From VAZQ01 sp963840535 (GTDB lineage Bacteria; Pseudomonadota; Alphaproteobacteria; Rhizobiales; Xanthobacteraceae), in NCBI GenBank assembly GCA_963840535.1, contig CAWIZJ010000041.1:6722-70721 (forward strand): a stretch of DNA of 64,000 nucleotides. The letters are read 5' to 3'. The position numbers and the translations under genes were made by a program. The notes under the pieces were generated by a model. That model saw only the letters and a program-made list of their open reading frames with translations. It was not told the origin of the DNA and did not search any database. Below are positions 56,801 to 64,000 of the stretch, one piece after another. Position 1 is the first letter of the stretch; every line of letters begins with the position of its first letter.

Positions 56801-57760
56801 CACCGGAACGAGATGGTGCGGGTCGACCTTGTGGGGGACCTTGAACAACACGCCGCGCTTGTGCAGCTCGCGGCCCTGCGGGCTATGCACGGCCCAGGCG
56901 GCATAGCGCGCCGCCAGATCGAGCGACACGGCGTTCTCCGCACCACGCGCGCCCAATAAAGAGTCGCCGCGCTGGCCGCTCGCTTCGCTCGCCAGCGCGG
57001 CGCGCGCCGACGAGCCCGGGTCAGGGCGAGTGTCATAAGCGCGTTCACGCGCGTCTTCCGACGCGCTATGCGCGCGCACTCTAGAGTCGCCGCGCTGGCC
57101 GCTCGCTTCGCTCGCCAGCGCGGCGCGCGCCGACGAGCCCGGGTCAGGGCGAGTGTCATAAGCGCGTTCACGCGCGTCTTCCGACGCGCTATGCGCGCGC
57201 ACTCTAAAGTCGCCGCGCTGGCCGCTCGCTTCGCTCGCCAGCGCGGCCTCGGCCTTCATCCAACGCTCGACTGCCTCGGCAAAACGCAACTCGGTGAGCT
57301 CGCCACCGATGAGGGGCTCGATCTGCGCGGCGAGCGCAGGTCCGTCGAAAGCCGCAGCCTGGTCGGGGCCGTATTTCTTCGCCGCACGCCGCTGCACGAA
57401 CAACCGCTTCACCGAGTACAGGGGAGCCAGGGCCTGGTGACGGGCTGCGAGTGCGCGCAGCTCTGCGGCAATGCCGAACAGCTCGCCGAGGAAGTCCTCG
57501 AGCTCCGGCGCGAGCTCCACGATCAGGTCGGATTCCGACTTGCCCGCTGCGGCATCCGGTGTCGCGCGCGCCGTGGAGTCGCCGCGCCGGCCGCTCGCTT
57601 CGCTCGCCAGCGCGGCCCGCGCCCCCATCAGCCGGTTGTGCAGATCGGGATTGCGGACGGCGAGGAAATCGACGAACCGGCCGTCGAGGCGCACCAGGCC
57701 TTCGCGGCGGTAGAGATCCTCGAACCGCAGGTCGAAGCCGAGGACCAGGCTCTCAGTCAT
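53876..57760 (-). CDS. Large iron-sulfur flavoprotein with NfnB-like and NfnA/PyrK-like halves
   Basis: Protein of 1294 aa. Residues 1-340 are unassigned and carry inserted repeats. Cysteine-rich segments NYCIWCHNQGKDSC (about 357-370) and ICNDCMKACIYQKQEPVDIP (about 436-455) suggest [4Fe-4S] clusters. Two nucleotide-binding motifs follow, VLVVGLGPAGFTLAHHLM (about 497) and VVVIGGGLTAIDTATEAL (about 676), as in GltD/NfnB. From about 980 a ferredoxin-reductase-like part, APGQFYRLQNYE and LIGGGLGNAVLFSIGQAL, ends in CMMKEICAQC with a later Cys, a PyrK/NfnA-like [2Fe-2S] site. It may exchange electrons between NAD(P)H and ferredoxin, conceivably for 4-hydroxybenzoyl-CoA reductase. The start at 57760 overlaps the 54-aa ORF. 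Confidence 0.75.
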   Translation of the reverse strand: MTESLVLGFDLRFEDLYRREGLVRLDGRFVDFLAVRNPDLHNRLMGARAALASEASGRRGDSTARATPDAAAGKSESDLIVELAPELEDFLGELFGIAAELRALAARHQALAPLYSVKRLFVQRRAAKKYGPDQAAAFDGPALAAQIEPLIGGELTELRFAEAVERWMKAEAALASEASGQRGDFRVRAHSASEDARERAYDTRPDPGSSARAALASEASGQRGDSRVRAHSASEDARERAYDTRPDPGSSARAALASEASGQRGDSLLGARGAENAVSLDLAARYAAWAVHSPQGRELHKRGVLFKVPHKVDPHHLVPVATEVIDGVTMLALLQPRRRARDGFALTDRGTDLAGALDHANYCIWCHNQGKDSCSTGLREKSGEFKKSAFGVVLAGCPLDEKVSEMNLVVAGGHSVGALAIAVIDNPMCAATGHRICNDCMKACIYQKQEPVDIPQVETRVLKEVLALPWGFEVYALLTRWNPLNLRRPLPKPATGRTVLVVGLGPAGFTLAHHLMNDGHAVVAVDGLKIEPLPADVSGVDAAGVRTPFHPIRDAAELSEPLDARVMAGFGGVAEYGITVRWDKNFLKVIRLLLERRAEFRMFGGVRFGGTLGIDGAFALGFDHIALCAGAGRPTIVPMKNGLAPGVRQASDFLMALQLTGAAKTDSLANLQVRLPVVVIGGGLTAIDTATEALAYYPLQVEKFLARYERLVRERGEATVRSGWTAQEAEAAAEFIDHARAIRAERAAATREGRKPQLAELMRQWGGATIVYRRRLIDAPSYTLNHEEVAKALEEGIGFAEQLTPEEVELDAFGCAQALRLSGKAAAGTDPVAPALASPAGEEEAGKRRDVILPARTILVAAGTQPNTVLGREEPRHVSIDGKHFQAFDESGRKVSPERVTKPSAAHVLMSLREDRRAISFFGDLHPSYAGNVVKAMASAKQGYPVVSRMLERLPPSAVAPETLMARLDDELRATVHRVVRLTPDIVEVVVRAPMAARAFAPGQFYRLQNYETLARRVNGTALAMEGLALTGAAVDRERGLLSTIVLEMGGSSDLCAALRPGESVILMGPTGCATETPAGETVLLIGGGLGNAVLFSIGQALRRNGSRVIYFAGYKRAIDRYKVEEIERAADVIVWCCDEAPGFAAERAQDKAFVGNIVEALAAYGSGALGEQPLPLGAVDRVIAIGSDGMMAAVKRAREGILAQHLKPGHKAIASINSPMQCMMKEICAQCLQVQRDPATGVESVVFSCFDQDQALERVDFDSLRARLGQNGVQEKLTRLWIDHSLRQAGLRS
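56961..57247. repeat. In-frame 123-bp tandem repeat built on a palindrome
   Basis: Units start at 56961, 57084 and 57207 with a period of exactly 123 bases (41 codons); the third is partial. Each begins GAGTCGCCGCGCTGG (the third AAGTCGCC) and contains the perfect-arm palindrome GCCGCGCTGGC...GCCAGCGCGGC (56966-57001, 57089-57124, 57212-57247). In the minus-strand flavoprotein this encodes AALASEASGQRGD followed by RVRAHSASEDARERAYDTRP. Confidence 0.92.
57581..57616. repeat. Fourth copy of the coding palindrome
   Basis: GCCGCGCCGGC...GCCAGCGCGGC, one mismatch from the copies at 56966-57247. It encodes AALASEASGRRGDS near residue 50 of the same flavoprotein, in the same reading frame as the other copies. 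Confidence 0.85.
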
Positions 57761-57917
57761 CGATAGACACATCCTCCGCGTGCATCCCGACCGCGCTGGG
57801 CCGGGAATTCACTGCAAGCTTCTCATTGCGACGCCGGGACATCAGCGCAAGGACGAGCACCCCGCCAGACCCGCGATCGGGATCGAGCTGCACGATCTCG
57901 CGCTTACCGTGGCTCAT
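57753..57917 (-). CDS. Small coupled protein, 54 aa
   Basis: The ORF begins MSHGKREIVQLDPDRGSGG and ends AEDVSIDD. Its ATG overlaps the thioesterase stop as ATGA (57914-57917). Its TGA at 57753-57755 lies 3 bases inside the flavoprotein ORF, so it is sandwiched by overlaps on both sides. Translation is free of stops and contains one moderately hydrophobic stretch (GVLVLALM). The double coupling strongly suggests a real gene; no family is recognised. Confidence 0.65.
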   Translation of the reverse strand: MSHGKREIVQLDPDRGSGGVLVLALMSRRRNEKLAVNSRPSAVGMHAEDVSIDD

Positions 57918-58339
57918 ACCTGGAACCGTTCGATCACGGCCGACGGGATCGGCATGCCCTTGAGCTTGCCCGGGTTGTCCCCGTCCTGCCCGGTCCAGAC
58001 CCTGGTCTCGCTGCCCTCCACAGCAAGTTCCCCGTCGATGCTGATGCGATGGCGCACCTCGAAGCTCGTGCGCCGGAACTCGCTCACCTCCGAAGCGATC
58101 TCGGCGACGTCGTTGAATTTCGCCGGCTTGAGGAAGCGGGCCCGCGCGTCAACCAGCGGAATGCCGACGATGCCGTAGGTGGCTGCGAGCTCCGACGGCG
58201 GAACGCCGAGCGCGCTCTCGAACAGCAGCCAGGCGTTCCAGTCGAAGAACTCGAAAAAGCGGCTGTTGAACACGATGCCCGCGGGATCGCAATGACCCCA
58301 TTCGACGGTGAGCTTTCTGCGGTAGACGAAACTGGTCAT
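57914..58339 (-). CDS. 4-Hydroxybenzoyl-CoA thioesterase-family protein
   Basis: Hotdog thioesterase of 141 aa. The motif VEWGHCDPAGIVFNSRFFEF (about residues 12-31) holds the catalytic Asp of the 4HBT family. The start at 58339 begins MTSFVYRRKLTV; the longer frame has no homologous look. It is first in a three-gene coupled group with the 54-aa ORF and the flavoprotein. It would hydrolyse an aryl-CoA such as 4-hydroxybenzoyl-CoA, consistent with hcrCAB nearby. Confidence 0.88.
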   Translation of the reverse strand: MTSFVYRRKLTVEWGHCDPAGIVFNSRFFEFFDWNAWLLFESALGVPPSELAATYGIVGIPLVDARARFLKPAKFNDVAEIASEVSEFRRTSFEVRHRISIDGELAVEGSETRVWTGQDGDNPGKLKGMPIPSAVIERFQV

Positions 58340-58516
58340 GCCTTCACTGATTAAGTCCCGGCCCCGGAGCCGCGCCGCACACAAACCCGGCACCGACAAC
58401 GATGTCAATCGATTGCGAGCGACGGCGCTGGAATGTGCGTGGCCTCGTAAAGGCCATCCTTCGGCCGGTCGTACCGCGACTGTGGCGCGCCGGCAACATC
58501 GGGAATCTTTCAGGCT

Positions 58517-59542
58517 ATGGGCGCGGCTTTGACCTTATTGCAACGTCTGCTCGAGGAATTCCCGAGGGAGAGGGTACGACATGCAATCGCACGACCCCGC
58601 TCGGCCCGCTCTTGCAAGCGCTGGTTTCATCGCCCGCAGCGCGCCGCCGCCGCGCTCTGCCTCGTCTCCGCGGCCGCGGGGCCGGCATGCGCGCAGGCGG
58701 GCGGCTCGATCAGTCTGGGCGCCCGCGGTGGCCTGGCCGCCGAAGGGCCGGTCCGCGCGGCCCCAAGGCAGGAAGGCGCTGACAGCCCTTTCGAGTTCAG
58801 CGTTCGCGGCGGATTTGCCTCCGACTACATCTTCCGCGGTACCACGCTCTCCGACCGCAAACCGGCGGTCGGAGCCGCCCTCGAGGCGGCGCGCGGCATC
58901 TTCTATGCCGGTGGCACCATGGCCAGCGTCAAGCTGCCGACCCAACCGGCCGCCGAGATAACGATGGGTGGCGGCATCCGGCCGACGCTGGGCGACATCG
59001 TATTCGATTTCGGCTGGACCTACTTTCTCTATCCCGGCGAGACGACGCCGCCCGGCGAAACCGCCGGCATCGACTTCTGGGAAGCCGTTGCCCGTGCCGA
59101 TACCAGGATCGGAGAGATGCTGCGCGTGGCCGGCGGGTTTGCCTACTCTCCTAACACCTCGAACACCGGGGCATGGAGCAAGTACGCCGCGTTCGGCCTG
59201 GGCGTGGACCTGCCAGCGGGCGCGCTGCCGCCGGACGTCACCGTATCTTTCACCGGCAGTGCCGGCTATTTCTGGTTCGGCAACCAGTCGGCTGCGCTGG
59301 GCGGGTTTCCGCTGCCCGCCTATCTCAATTGGAATGCGGGCGTGACCTTGACGCGCAAGGCCTTCAACTTCGACCTGCGCTATTACGACACCAATCTTTC
59401 CAGGGAGAATTGCTTCGTCTTCACCGGCGATCCCAATGCCACGCCCGGCGGCAACATCGACCTCGTGAGAAATCCGGAAGGTCTCACTTCACGATGGTGC
59501 AGCGCCACGGTCGTTGCGAAGCTCGCGTTCGCGTTGAACTAA
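58517..59542 (+). CDS. TorF-family putative porin
   Basis: Outer-membrane protein of up to 341 aa. After a hydrophobic leader (AAAALCLVSAAAGPACAQ) the mature part shows FEFSVRGGFASDYIFRGTTL and SDRKPAVGAALEAARGIFYA, the TIGR02001/TorF signature, and alternating beta-strand-like segments to the end ATVVAKLAFALN. The start is uncertain: the ATG at 58517 gives a long pre-leader of about 45 residues. A porin for a small solute is likely. Confidence 0.82.
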   Translation: MGAALTLLQRLLEEFPRERVRHAIARPRSARSCKRWFHRPQRAAAALCLVSAAAGPACAQAGGSISLGARGGLAAEGPVRAAPRQEGADSPFEFSVRGGFASDYIFRGTTLSDRKPAVGAALEAARGIFYAGGTMASVKLPTQPAAEITMGGGIRPTLGDIVFDFGWTYFLYPGETTPPGETAGIDFWEAVARADTRIGEMLRVAGGFAYSPNTSNTGAWSKYAAFGLGVDLPAGALPPDVTVSFTGSAGYFWFGNQSAALGGFPLPAYLNWNAGVTLTRKAFNFDLRYYDTNLSRENCFVFTGDPNATPGGNIDLVRNPEGLTSRWCSATVVAKLAFALN

Positions 59543-59688
59543 TATAAGGGCAGCCATGCTCTGATTGACGCAAGCTGGAGAGGCGAGGTCGCATGCCCCG
59601 AGCTTGTCGGAGCGCGTTGCGTCGTCGATGAAGTTATTGAAGAACCCCCTGACGCAGACTGCGAGCACGATAGCAGCGGGTCGGAATG

Positions 59689-60543
59689 TCAATGCATCAA
59701 GCGAGCTTTCCCGTGCGGCAGCAACGGAACAATCGCGTTCTCGACGCTCGATCTGAATGAACTGGGCTGACCGGGTCGATGAGAAATTGCATCCTCGCAA
59801 TAGGTGATCAAGAGTTTGTTGAGGTGAGGGTCAGCGCTGACCACGGGCAGCCGCCTGGCACCCGGGGTGAACGTGATCTCATCGACGGCTGCACCAAATT
59901 CAATTTCGCGGCCGAAGAATTCTGCGAAATCGGCACTTCCGCGTTTGCGTGGATGAGCGAGCCGCACGCGGCTCGGCAGCAGGTGGCGACCCGTCAGCTG
60001 TCGGAAGGCGCGCATAGCCACGGTCATCCAATATTCGATCTGATGCCGATCCAGATGGCGACTGACACCAACATAGTGGAACGCTATGCCAACCTGCTTG
60101 CCATCGATGCATTTCAGCGAGATGCCCTCATTTACGATCGAACTGTACCGCTCTGCTCGGCTGATGACGTCAATCAATATTTCCGACGATGCCAGAACAT
60201 AGTACAGCAGGCCGTGCTCGCGGAGATCAGGGATCTGAGCGAGATGAAATCCGAGCAAGTCGTCGTCGAGGGCGCTCGCAGCAAGGTTCAGAAATTTGAT
60301 TTGATCTCGAACCTTGAGCCGGACATGCGGGTCTTCGATCTGGCGACGGGTCAGACCCGCTTTCCCCAACAACGGGTCCAACGCAACCCCAGCCGCTTTC
60401 GCCTTGAAGTAGGCGAGCCGCGCTATCGTCCCGGTAGTGCTCGGCAGCCGACGGCCGCGCTTGGCATCGAGATCATCCACAGCCTTGGCCTCCCGTATCC
60501 CCGAGTTCGATCTCCGACCGTTCGAACTCGAGCCAGTTGGCAT
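59689..60543 (-). pseudogene. AraC-family regulator lacking its DNA-binding domain
   Basis: The N-terminal sensor domain of the Arabinose_bd (PF12625) type is intact: STTGTIARLAYFKAKAAGV, LGKAGLTRRQIEDP, LRVKVRD-like LKVRDQIKFLNLAASALDDD, HQIEYWMTVAMRAFRQLTGR. The coding sequence stops at VPLLPHGKARLMH just where the helix-turn-helix domain (about 90 residues) should start. No HTH sequence is found in any frame downstream. The start ATG at 60543 is taken from homologue length; the frame is open to 60645. It may be a dominant sensor fragment or, more likely, a decayed gene. Confidence 0.75.
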
Positions 60544-60678
60544 GCGCGGACAAATAATTGGCAAATGATAACAATGCGTTCGCGAAAAGTCCTCACTAAC
60601 ACGTACCCGATTGGAGCTGACTTTGAGCCGAAACGGACAACCCACGTGCTAGCCACTCCTGGGAAATTTTTCACAGAT

Positions 60679-61056
60679 ATGCAACAATTTGTCATTGCGG
60701 TGGTGGACGATGATTCCGAATTGCGCACGGCACTTGGAAACCTGTTGTCGGCACTCGGATATCGGGCGGAGCTATTTGCATCTGCCGAGGAATTTCTGAC
60801 GTCTGCAACGACGATCGAGGCGTGGTGCCTTCTTATCGATGTCCAACTCGGCGGAATTTCGGGCGTTGAAATGGCGCGTCAACTCGCATCGAGCGAATTC
60901 AAATTTCCTGTCATATTCATGACTGGATCTCAGAACGCGGCGTTCCGGAGACAGGCCATGGATGTCGGCTGCGTCGCATACCTGGAGAAGCCTTTTCGCG
61001 AAGCTCAGCTGGTCGAGGCAATCAAAGCGGCCGGACCAAAGCCCGGCCTTGAATAG
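60679..61056 (+). CDS. Single-domain response regulator (receiver only)
   Basis: Receiver domain of 125 aa without an output domain. Acid pair VVDDDSE, phospho-acceptor Asp in LLIDVQLGG, Thr in FMTGSQ and Lys in LEKPF are all present. It resembles the FixJ-type receiver. The start ATG at 60679 precedes QQFVIAVVDDD. No histidine kinase is nearby. It is divergent from the truncated AraC gene. Confidence 0.88.
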   Translation: MQQFVIAVVDDDSELRTALGNLLSALGYRAELFASAEEFLTSATTIEAWCLLIDVQLGGISGVEMARQLASSEFKFPVIFMTGSQNAAFRRQAMDVGCVAYLEKPFREAQLVEAIKAAGPKPGLE

Positions 61057-61274
61057 ATGGGGCCGAACCCCCTCTTCCGCAGGATCGGTCGTCCTATCGC
61101 CAGTCTTTTTCACCAGCGGGATGATCAGCAGACAGCAGTGCTTGCCGCGCATCATCCGCAACGCAGAAGGTACCGGCCTTGTCGTTCGCTCGGTGAATGA
61201 AGCAGTTGCCCGCGGCGAAAGAACCGAAATCACTACCGAGACCAAGCGCGAACTGCGGAGGCTGCTGCGACAAG

Positions 61275-61526
61275 ATGACCAGGAAGCCGGAGCGACGGGC
61301 GAAGAATACCGATGATGCCGAACGGTTGAAGGCTGTCCTCGATCTCGCGAGCGGCTGGCCGACGCTGGATGCGCTGTCGACACTCGCGGCTGCCATTGCC
61401 AATGTCATTCACCGGGCAGCCAACGGGGACATCCTGACGGCGGACAGGTTGATCGACAGGTTGACCTCCGAAATGAAAAAGGGCCCCCGGCGCGGTCGGG
61501 ACGTGTCGCGCACAAAACTACACTGA
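61275..61526 (+). CDS. Hypothetical small helical protein
   Basis: Open frame of 83 codons from the ATG at 61275 (the frame opens at 61197): DAERLKAVLDLASGWPTLDAL, LSTLAAAIANVIHRA, ending with a basic tail KKGPRRGRDVSRTK. Amphipathic, no leader. Family unknown. Confidence 0.4.
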   Translation: MTRKPERRAKNTDDAERLKAVLDLASGWPTLDALSTLAAAIANVIHRAANGDILTADRLIDRLTSEMKKGPRRGRDVSRTKLH

Positions 61527-61554
61527 CCCGAACCGACAGTGCCAAATCGATTGC

Positions 61555-61810
61555 CTAAATTCTCACACCGCGTTTTGGCCGCGAGCGCCGCGATTGCCAC
61601 CCAGGGAAGCTGCGCATGTCCGACAAGCGGTGCGCGATGCCCTTATGGCAATCGATGCAGGTTTTCAGGTCCCTAAAAGGAGCCGCTGGCGCAAGTCGAC
61701 CTGCGCCCGGACCTTGCCGCGTGATATCCATCGATCGGCGCTGTGGCAGTTGCGGCATTCGGCCTGGTAGCCGGTAAGCAGACGCGCCACGCGCTGCGTC
61801 AATTCGTCTT
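61555..61810 (-). pseudogene. NapC/NirT-type multihaem cytochrome c remnant
   Basis: Two haem c motifs are visible in different frames: AECRNCH (near 61755) and CIDCHKGIAHRLSDM (near 61630), with MDITRQGP between them. The second is the characteristic final motif of NapC/NirT quinol dehydrogenases. The membrane anchor and first haems are absent. Only about 80 codons of the 3' end remain. Confidence 0.65.
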
Positions 61811-62997
61811 CAACAGCCCTGCGGCCTTCAAGGCCTGAGTTATGACGGCGCCTATATCGACAGGCAGAGAATGCGGCGCGCTTGCGGGCTCAGCATCGGA
61901 AAAGGGCCGTTCCTCGGCTCTCTCGTCAATCGCGATGGCCTCCGACTGGTGCCTCTCGACAAGCTTGCCATCCTCCACCGCGGTGGCGCGGGGGACTTCT
62001 GCCAGGCCCCAGAACTTGGCAATGTAATAGGAAGAGGAAATACCGACTTCCAGGAGAAACGCGCCGGCAGCGCCGCACTGGTCATCGGCATCTCCCGCGG
62101 CGAGCGGAGTGCCGTGTGCCATGTTCGGAAATCGTGTAAGATTCGATCAAATCCTCGCCTTCTGCATTGCGCCAGACCTGCCGCGGATAACCGTCCACGA
62201 TCCCCTGGAAGTGTCGGAGCCATCGGAAGGCCATGCACATCGGTCCATTGCTTGACGATCTCATCCGCGTTGAGCGGTATCACTATTGCGTCCGCGCCGC
62301 CGTGCCACACGGAAACGCGCGGCCAAGGTCCGTCGTGCCGTGACGCGCGTCGCACCAGATCACCCCACGCACTGGCGGGACGGGCGGGACTCTGAAACAT
62401 GCTTTCGAATGCTTCCTGGACGTTCACTGCCGCTCCGTACGGCAGTCCCGCTATAATGCCGCCACCGGCAAAGACATCGGGGTAGGTCGCGAGCATGACG
62501 GAGGTCATGGCTCCCCCGGCCGACAGCCCGGTAACGTAAACCCGGCGCCAGTCGATGCCGTAATCGAGCATCATTCTGTCGGTCATTTGTCGGATCGAAA
62601 GGGCCTCGCCTTGCCCCCGCCGCGTGTCACCGATTTGAAACCAGTTGAAACAGCCGTTCGGATTGTTCACCCGCTGTTGTTCGGGGAGAAGAAGTGCGAA
62701 GCCATACCTGTCGGCGAGCGTCGACCATCCGGCGCCGAAATCGTAACTTGCCGCCGTTTGCGTGCAGCCGTGAAGAACGACCACAAGCGCGGATTGCTCT
62801 GCAAGGCCGTGCGGTACATGCGTGAACATACGCAAAGCACCAGGGTTGGATCCGAAATCGTGAACCTCACGCAGGCGGCTTGGTCCTTGGCCAGAGCCGG
62901 GCGACTTGAGCCCCATCTTGGTGGCTGCTCGCATGAGCGTCTGCCACTTTTGGCGATGGTCGACAAAACTCGCGGTTGTTTTCCCAAAACCGAGCAC
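61799..62997 (-). pseudogene. PHB depolymerase-type esterase, two frameshifts
   Basis: Alpha/beta-hydrolase of the polyhydroxyalkanoate depolymerase/esterase family. The N-terminal part carries LVVVLHGCTQTAASYD, LLLPEQQRVNNPNGCFNWF and the nucleophile elbow YVTGLSAGGAMTSVMLATYP. An extra base in the C-run at 62202-62205 shifts the frame to IVDGYPRQVWRNAEGEDLIE. A second shift near 62120 leads to MAHGTPLAAGDADDQCG (catalytic His region) and the end at 61799. Restored length is about 400 aa. The leading basic stretch may be a phasin-like or linker tail. The start (GTG at 62997) is tentative. Confidence 0.82.
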
Positions 62998-63297
62998 TGA
63001 AGAACCCTTTCGTCACGCAGAGACGGCACCGCGACCGCCATGGGGTGTTTGATGTGCGACATTTCAAGAACCACGATCAAGCCATCGCGAAATCTCCTGA
63101 AGCGGAAGCTGACGTCGGCCAGGTGCGGTATGTGCTATGTGGTAGCTCAATGCTGCAATGCAATAGAAGCGCGTGTGTCGCACAGCGGCGAACAACGCGG
63201 ACAACGCAAATACGATTGCTGGTCATTCAAGTGCAGGACGGTGCCGGGTGGATGCATTTGCGCCCACCTGCCGATGGAAGGTCCAGGAGTGTGAGTA
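62998..63297. other. Intergenic region between divergent genes
   Basis: 300 bases separating the esterase (minus) from the VIT-like gene (plus). No recognised gene or repeat; presumably holds both promoters. Confidence 0.4.
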
Positions 63298-63995
63298 ATG
63301 GTATTGCGTGCACCTACGGGAAGCGGCGAAGGAAGCTTGACCTTGTCCTTCTTGGGGCCCCTCGATCCAGATGAAAGTCTGGCTGAAATCGTTGCTGGCC
63401 TCATCATGGTGCTGACCTTCACCTTGGCAGCCGGTGTCGTTACCGGCGGCGGTCAGGAAGGAGGGCGCAGTTGTTGTTCGCGGCTGTCGGTTGCAACATC
63501 GCCTGGGGCATTATCGACGCCGTTTTCTACATCATGAGCAACATCTTCGTCCGCGGCCGACGCGGTCGGCTGATTCGTGCCGTCAGCGCCGCACCGGATG
63601 AGGCCGTGGCCTTGGCCACAATCCGACGCGAGCTGGATCCCGACCTTCAGTCGGTTGCGCGGCCCGAGGATCGCGAGCAACTGTACCGGAGCATTCATGC
63701 ACTCTTGGCAAATGGTAAGCCAGGGCGAACCGGCGTGACACGCGACGATCTCGTTGGCGCCATCATTGTATTCTGCCTGGTGCTCGCCACCACCTTGCCT
63801 GCCGTAGTGCCGTTCCTTGTCATTGGCGATCCGTGGCTTGCGCTGCGCGTCTCGAACCTGCTTCTAATCGGTTTGCTCTTCATCGTCGGCTTCCACTGGG
63901 CACAGTACATCAACGCCAACCCATGGATGGCCGGCCTTGTGCTCACTGGGCTCGGCTTGGCGCTGGTGGCCGTCGCGCTCGTCTTGGGGGGCTGA
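63298..63995 (+). pseudogene. VIT/CCC1-like membrane protein, one frameshift
   Basis: The N-terminal part (LDPDESLAEIVAGLIMVLTF) opens after AGGAG with the ATG at 63298. Near 63465-63468 one base is missing in the sequence that should encode a run such as VRELLFAAVG. The frame then continues LLFAAVGCNIAWGIIDAVFY, a classic VIT-family helix, followed by MSNIFVRGRRGRL and two to three more hydrophobic segments to the end at 63995, five bases before the window edge. Restored length is about 230 aa. It may transport Fe/Mn or be only structurally similar. Confidence 0.72.
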
Positions 63996-64000
63996 GCCCT

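Noticed and set aside
53699..56959. 1086-codon plus-strand open frame opposite the flavoprotein
   Set aside because: Shadow of the minus-strand gene. High-GC antisense frames are often open; the minus strand shows clear cofactor motifs.

Overview
The window is high-GC DNA that looks like the chromosome of an alphaproteobacterium of the Hyphomicrobiales (Bradyrhizobium/Xanthobacteraceae-like). The evidence is gene content rich in solute-binding proteins and aromatic-acid catabolism, twin-arginine leaders, and several palindromic repeat families of the kind seen in bradyrhizobia. The organism is inferred from gene content and style, not from a search. No rRNA, tRNA, CRISPR array, intact insertion sequence or phage was seen.

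Layout. (1) 1-5.7 kb, minus strand: the urea ABC transporter urtABCDE (urtE cut by the window edge), with a sigma-54-type promoter before urtA and two long hairpin repeats between urtA and urtB. (2) 6.1-15.2 kb, plus strand: a branched-chain/amide-type ABC transporter (binding protein, two permeases, two ATPases). It is followed without a clear break by three unusual genes: a 376-aa exported protein, a cupredoxin-like protein, and a large membrane protein joined to an oligopeptide-binding-protein-like domain (two frameshifts). (3) 15.2-19.9 kb: a UbiD-type decarboxylase (frameshifted), a zinc-type alcohol dehydrogenase/quinone reductase homologue, a PaaI thioesterase and an acyl-CoA synthetase. 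(4) 19.9-31 kb: a mosaic of orphan binding proteins, an EamA exporter, small enzymes and three genes broken by many frameshifts (an AraC regulator, a methyltransferase and a symporter-binding-protein fusion). (5) 31-36 kb: small exported proteins and a two-subunit molybdenum hydroxylase (IorAB type). (6) 36.6-43 kb: tricarboxylate-type (Bug) binding proteins, a VOC protein and a benzoate-CoA-ligase-like enzyme. (7) 43-58.3 kb: antitoxin remnants, Pcm, a cupin, a three-subunit 4-hydroxybenzoyl-CoA reductase (hcrCAB order), a MetE-like enzyme, a TRAP transporter, and a 1294-aa iron-sulfur flavoprotein resembling fused NfnB and NfnA, cotranscribed with a 4HBT thioesterase and a 54-aa ORF. (8) 58.5-64 kb: a TorF-type outer-membrane protein, a truncated AraC regulator, a single receiver domain, a NapC remnant, an esterase and a VIT-like membrane protein.

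Working together: benzoate-type CoA ligase, 4-hydroxybenzoyl-CoA reductase, thioesterases, UbiD, TRAP and Bug uptake proteins and the flavoprotein suggest uptake and CoA-dependent reductive metabolism of aromatic acids. The urt operon with a sigma-54 promoter points to nitrogen-controlled urea scavenging.

About fifteen genes carry frameshifts, mostly one-base indels in otherwise well-conserved coding sequence. Some may be sequence errors and some real decay; they are marked individually. The most unusual features are palindromic repeats carried in frame inside enzyme genes (hcrB and the flavoprotein), the three-gene cluster after the ABC transporter, and the fused Nfn-like flavoprotein with its translationally coupled small ORF.
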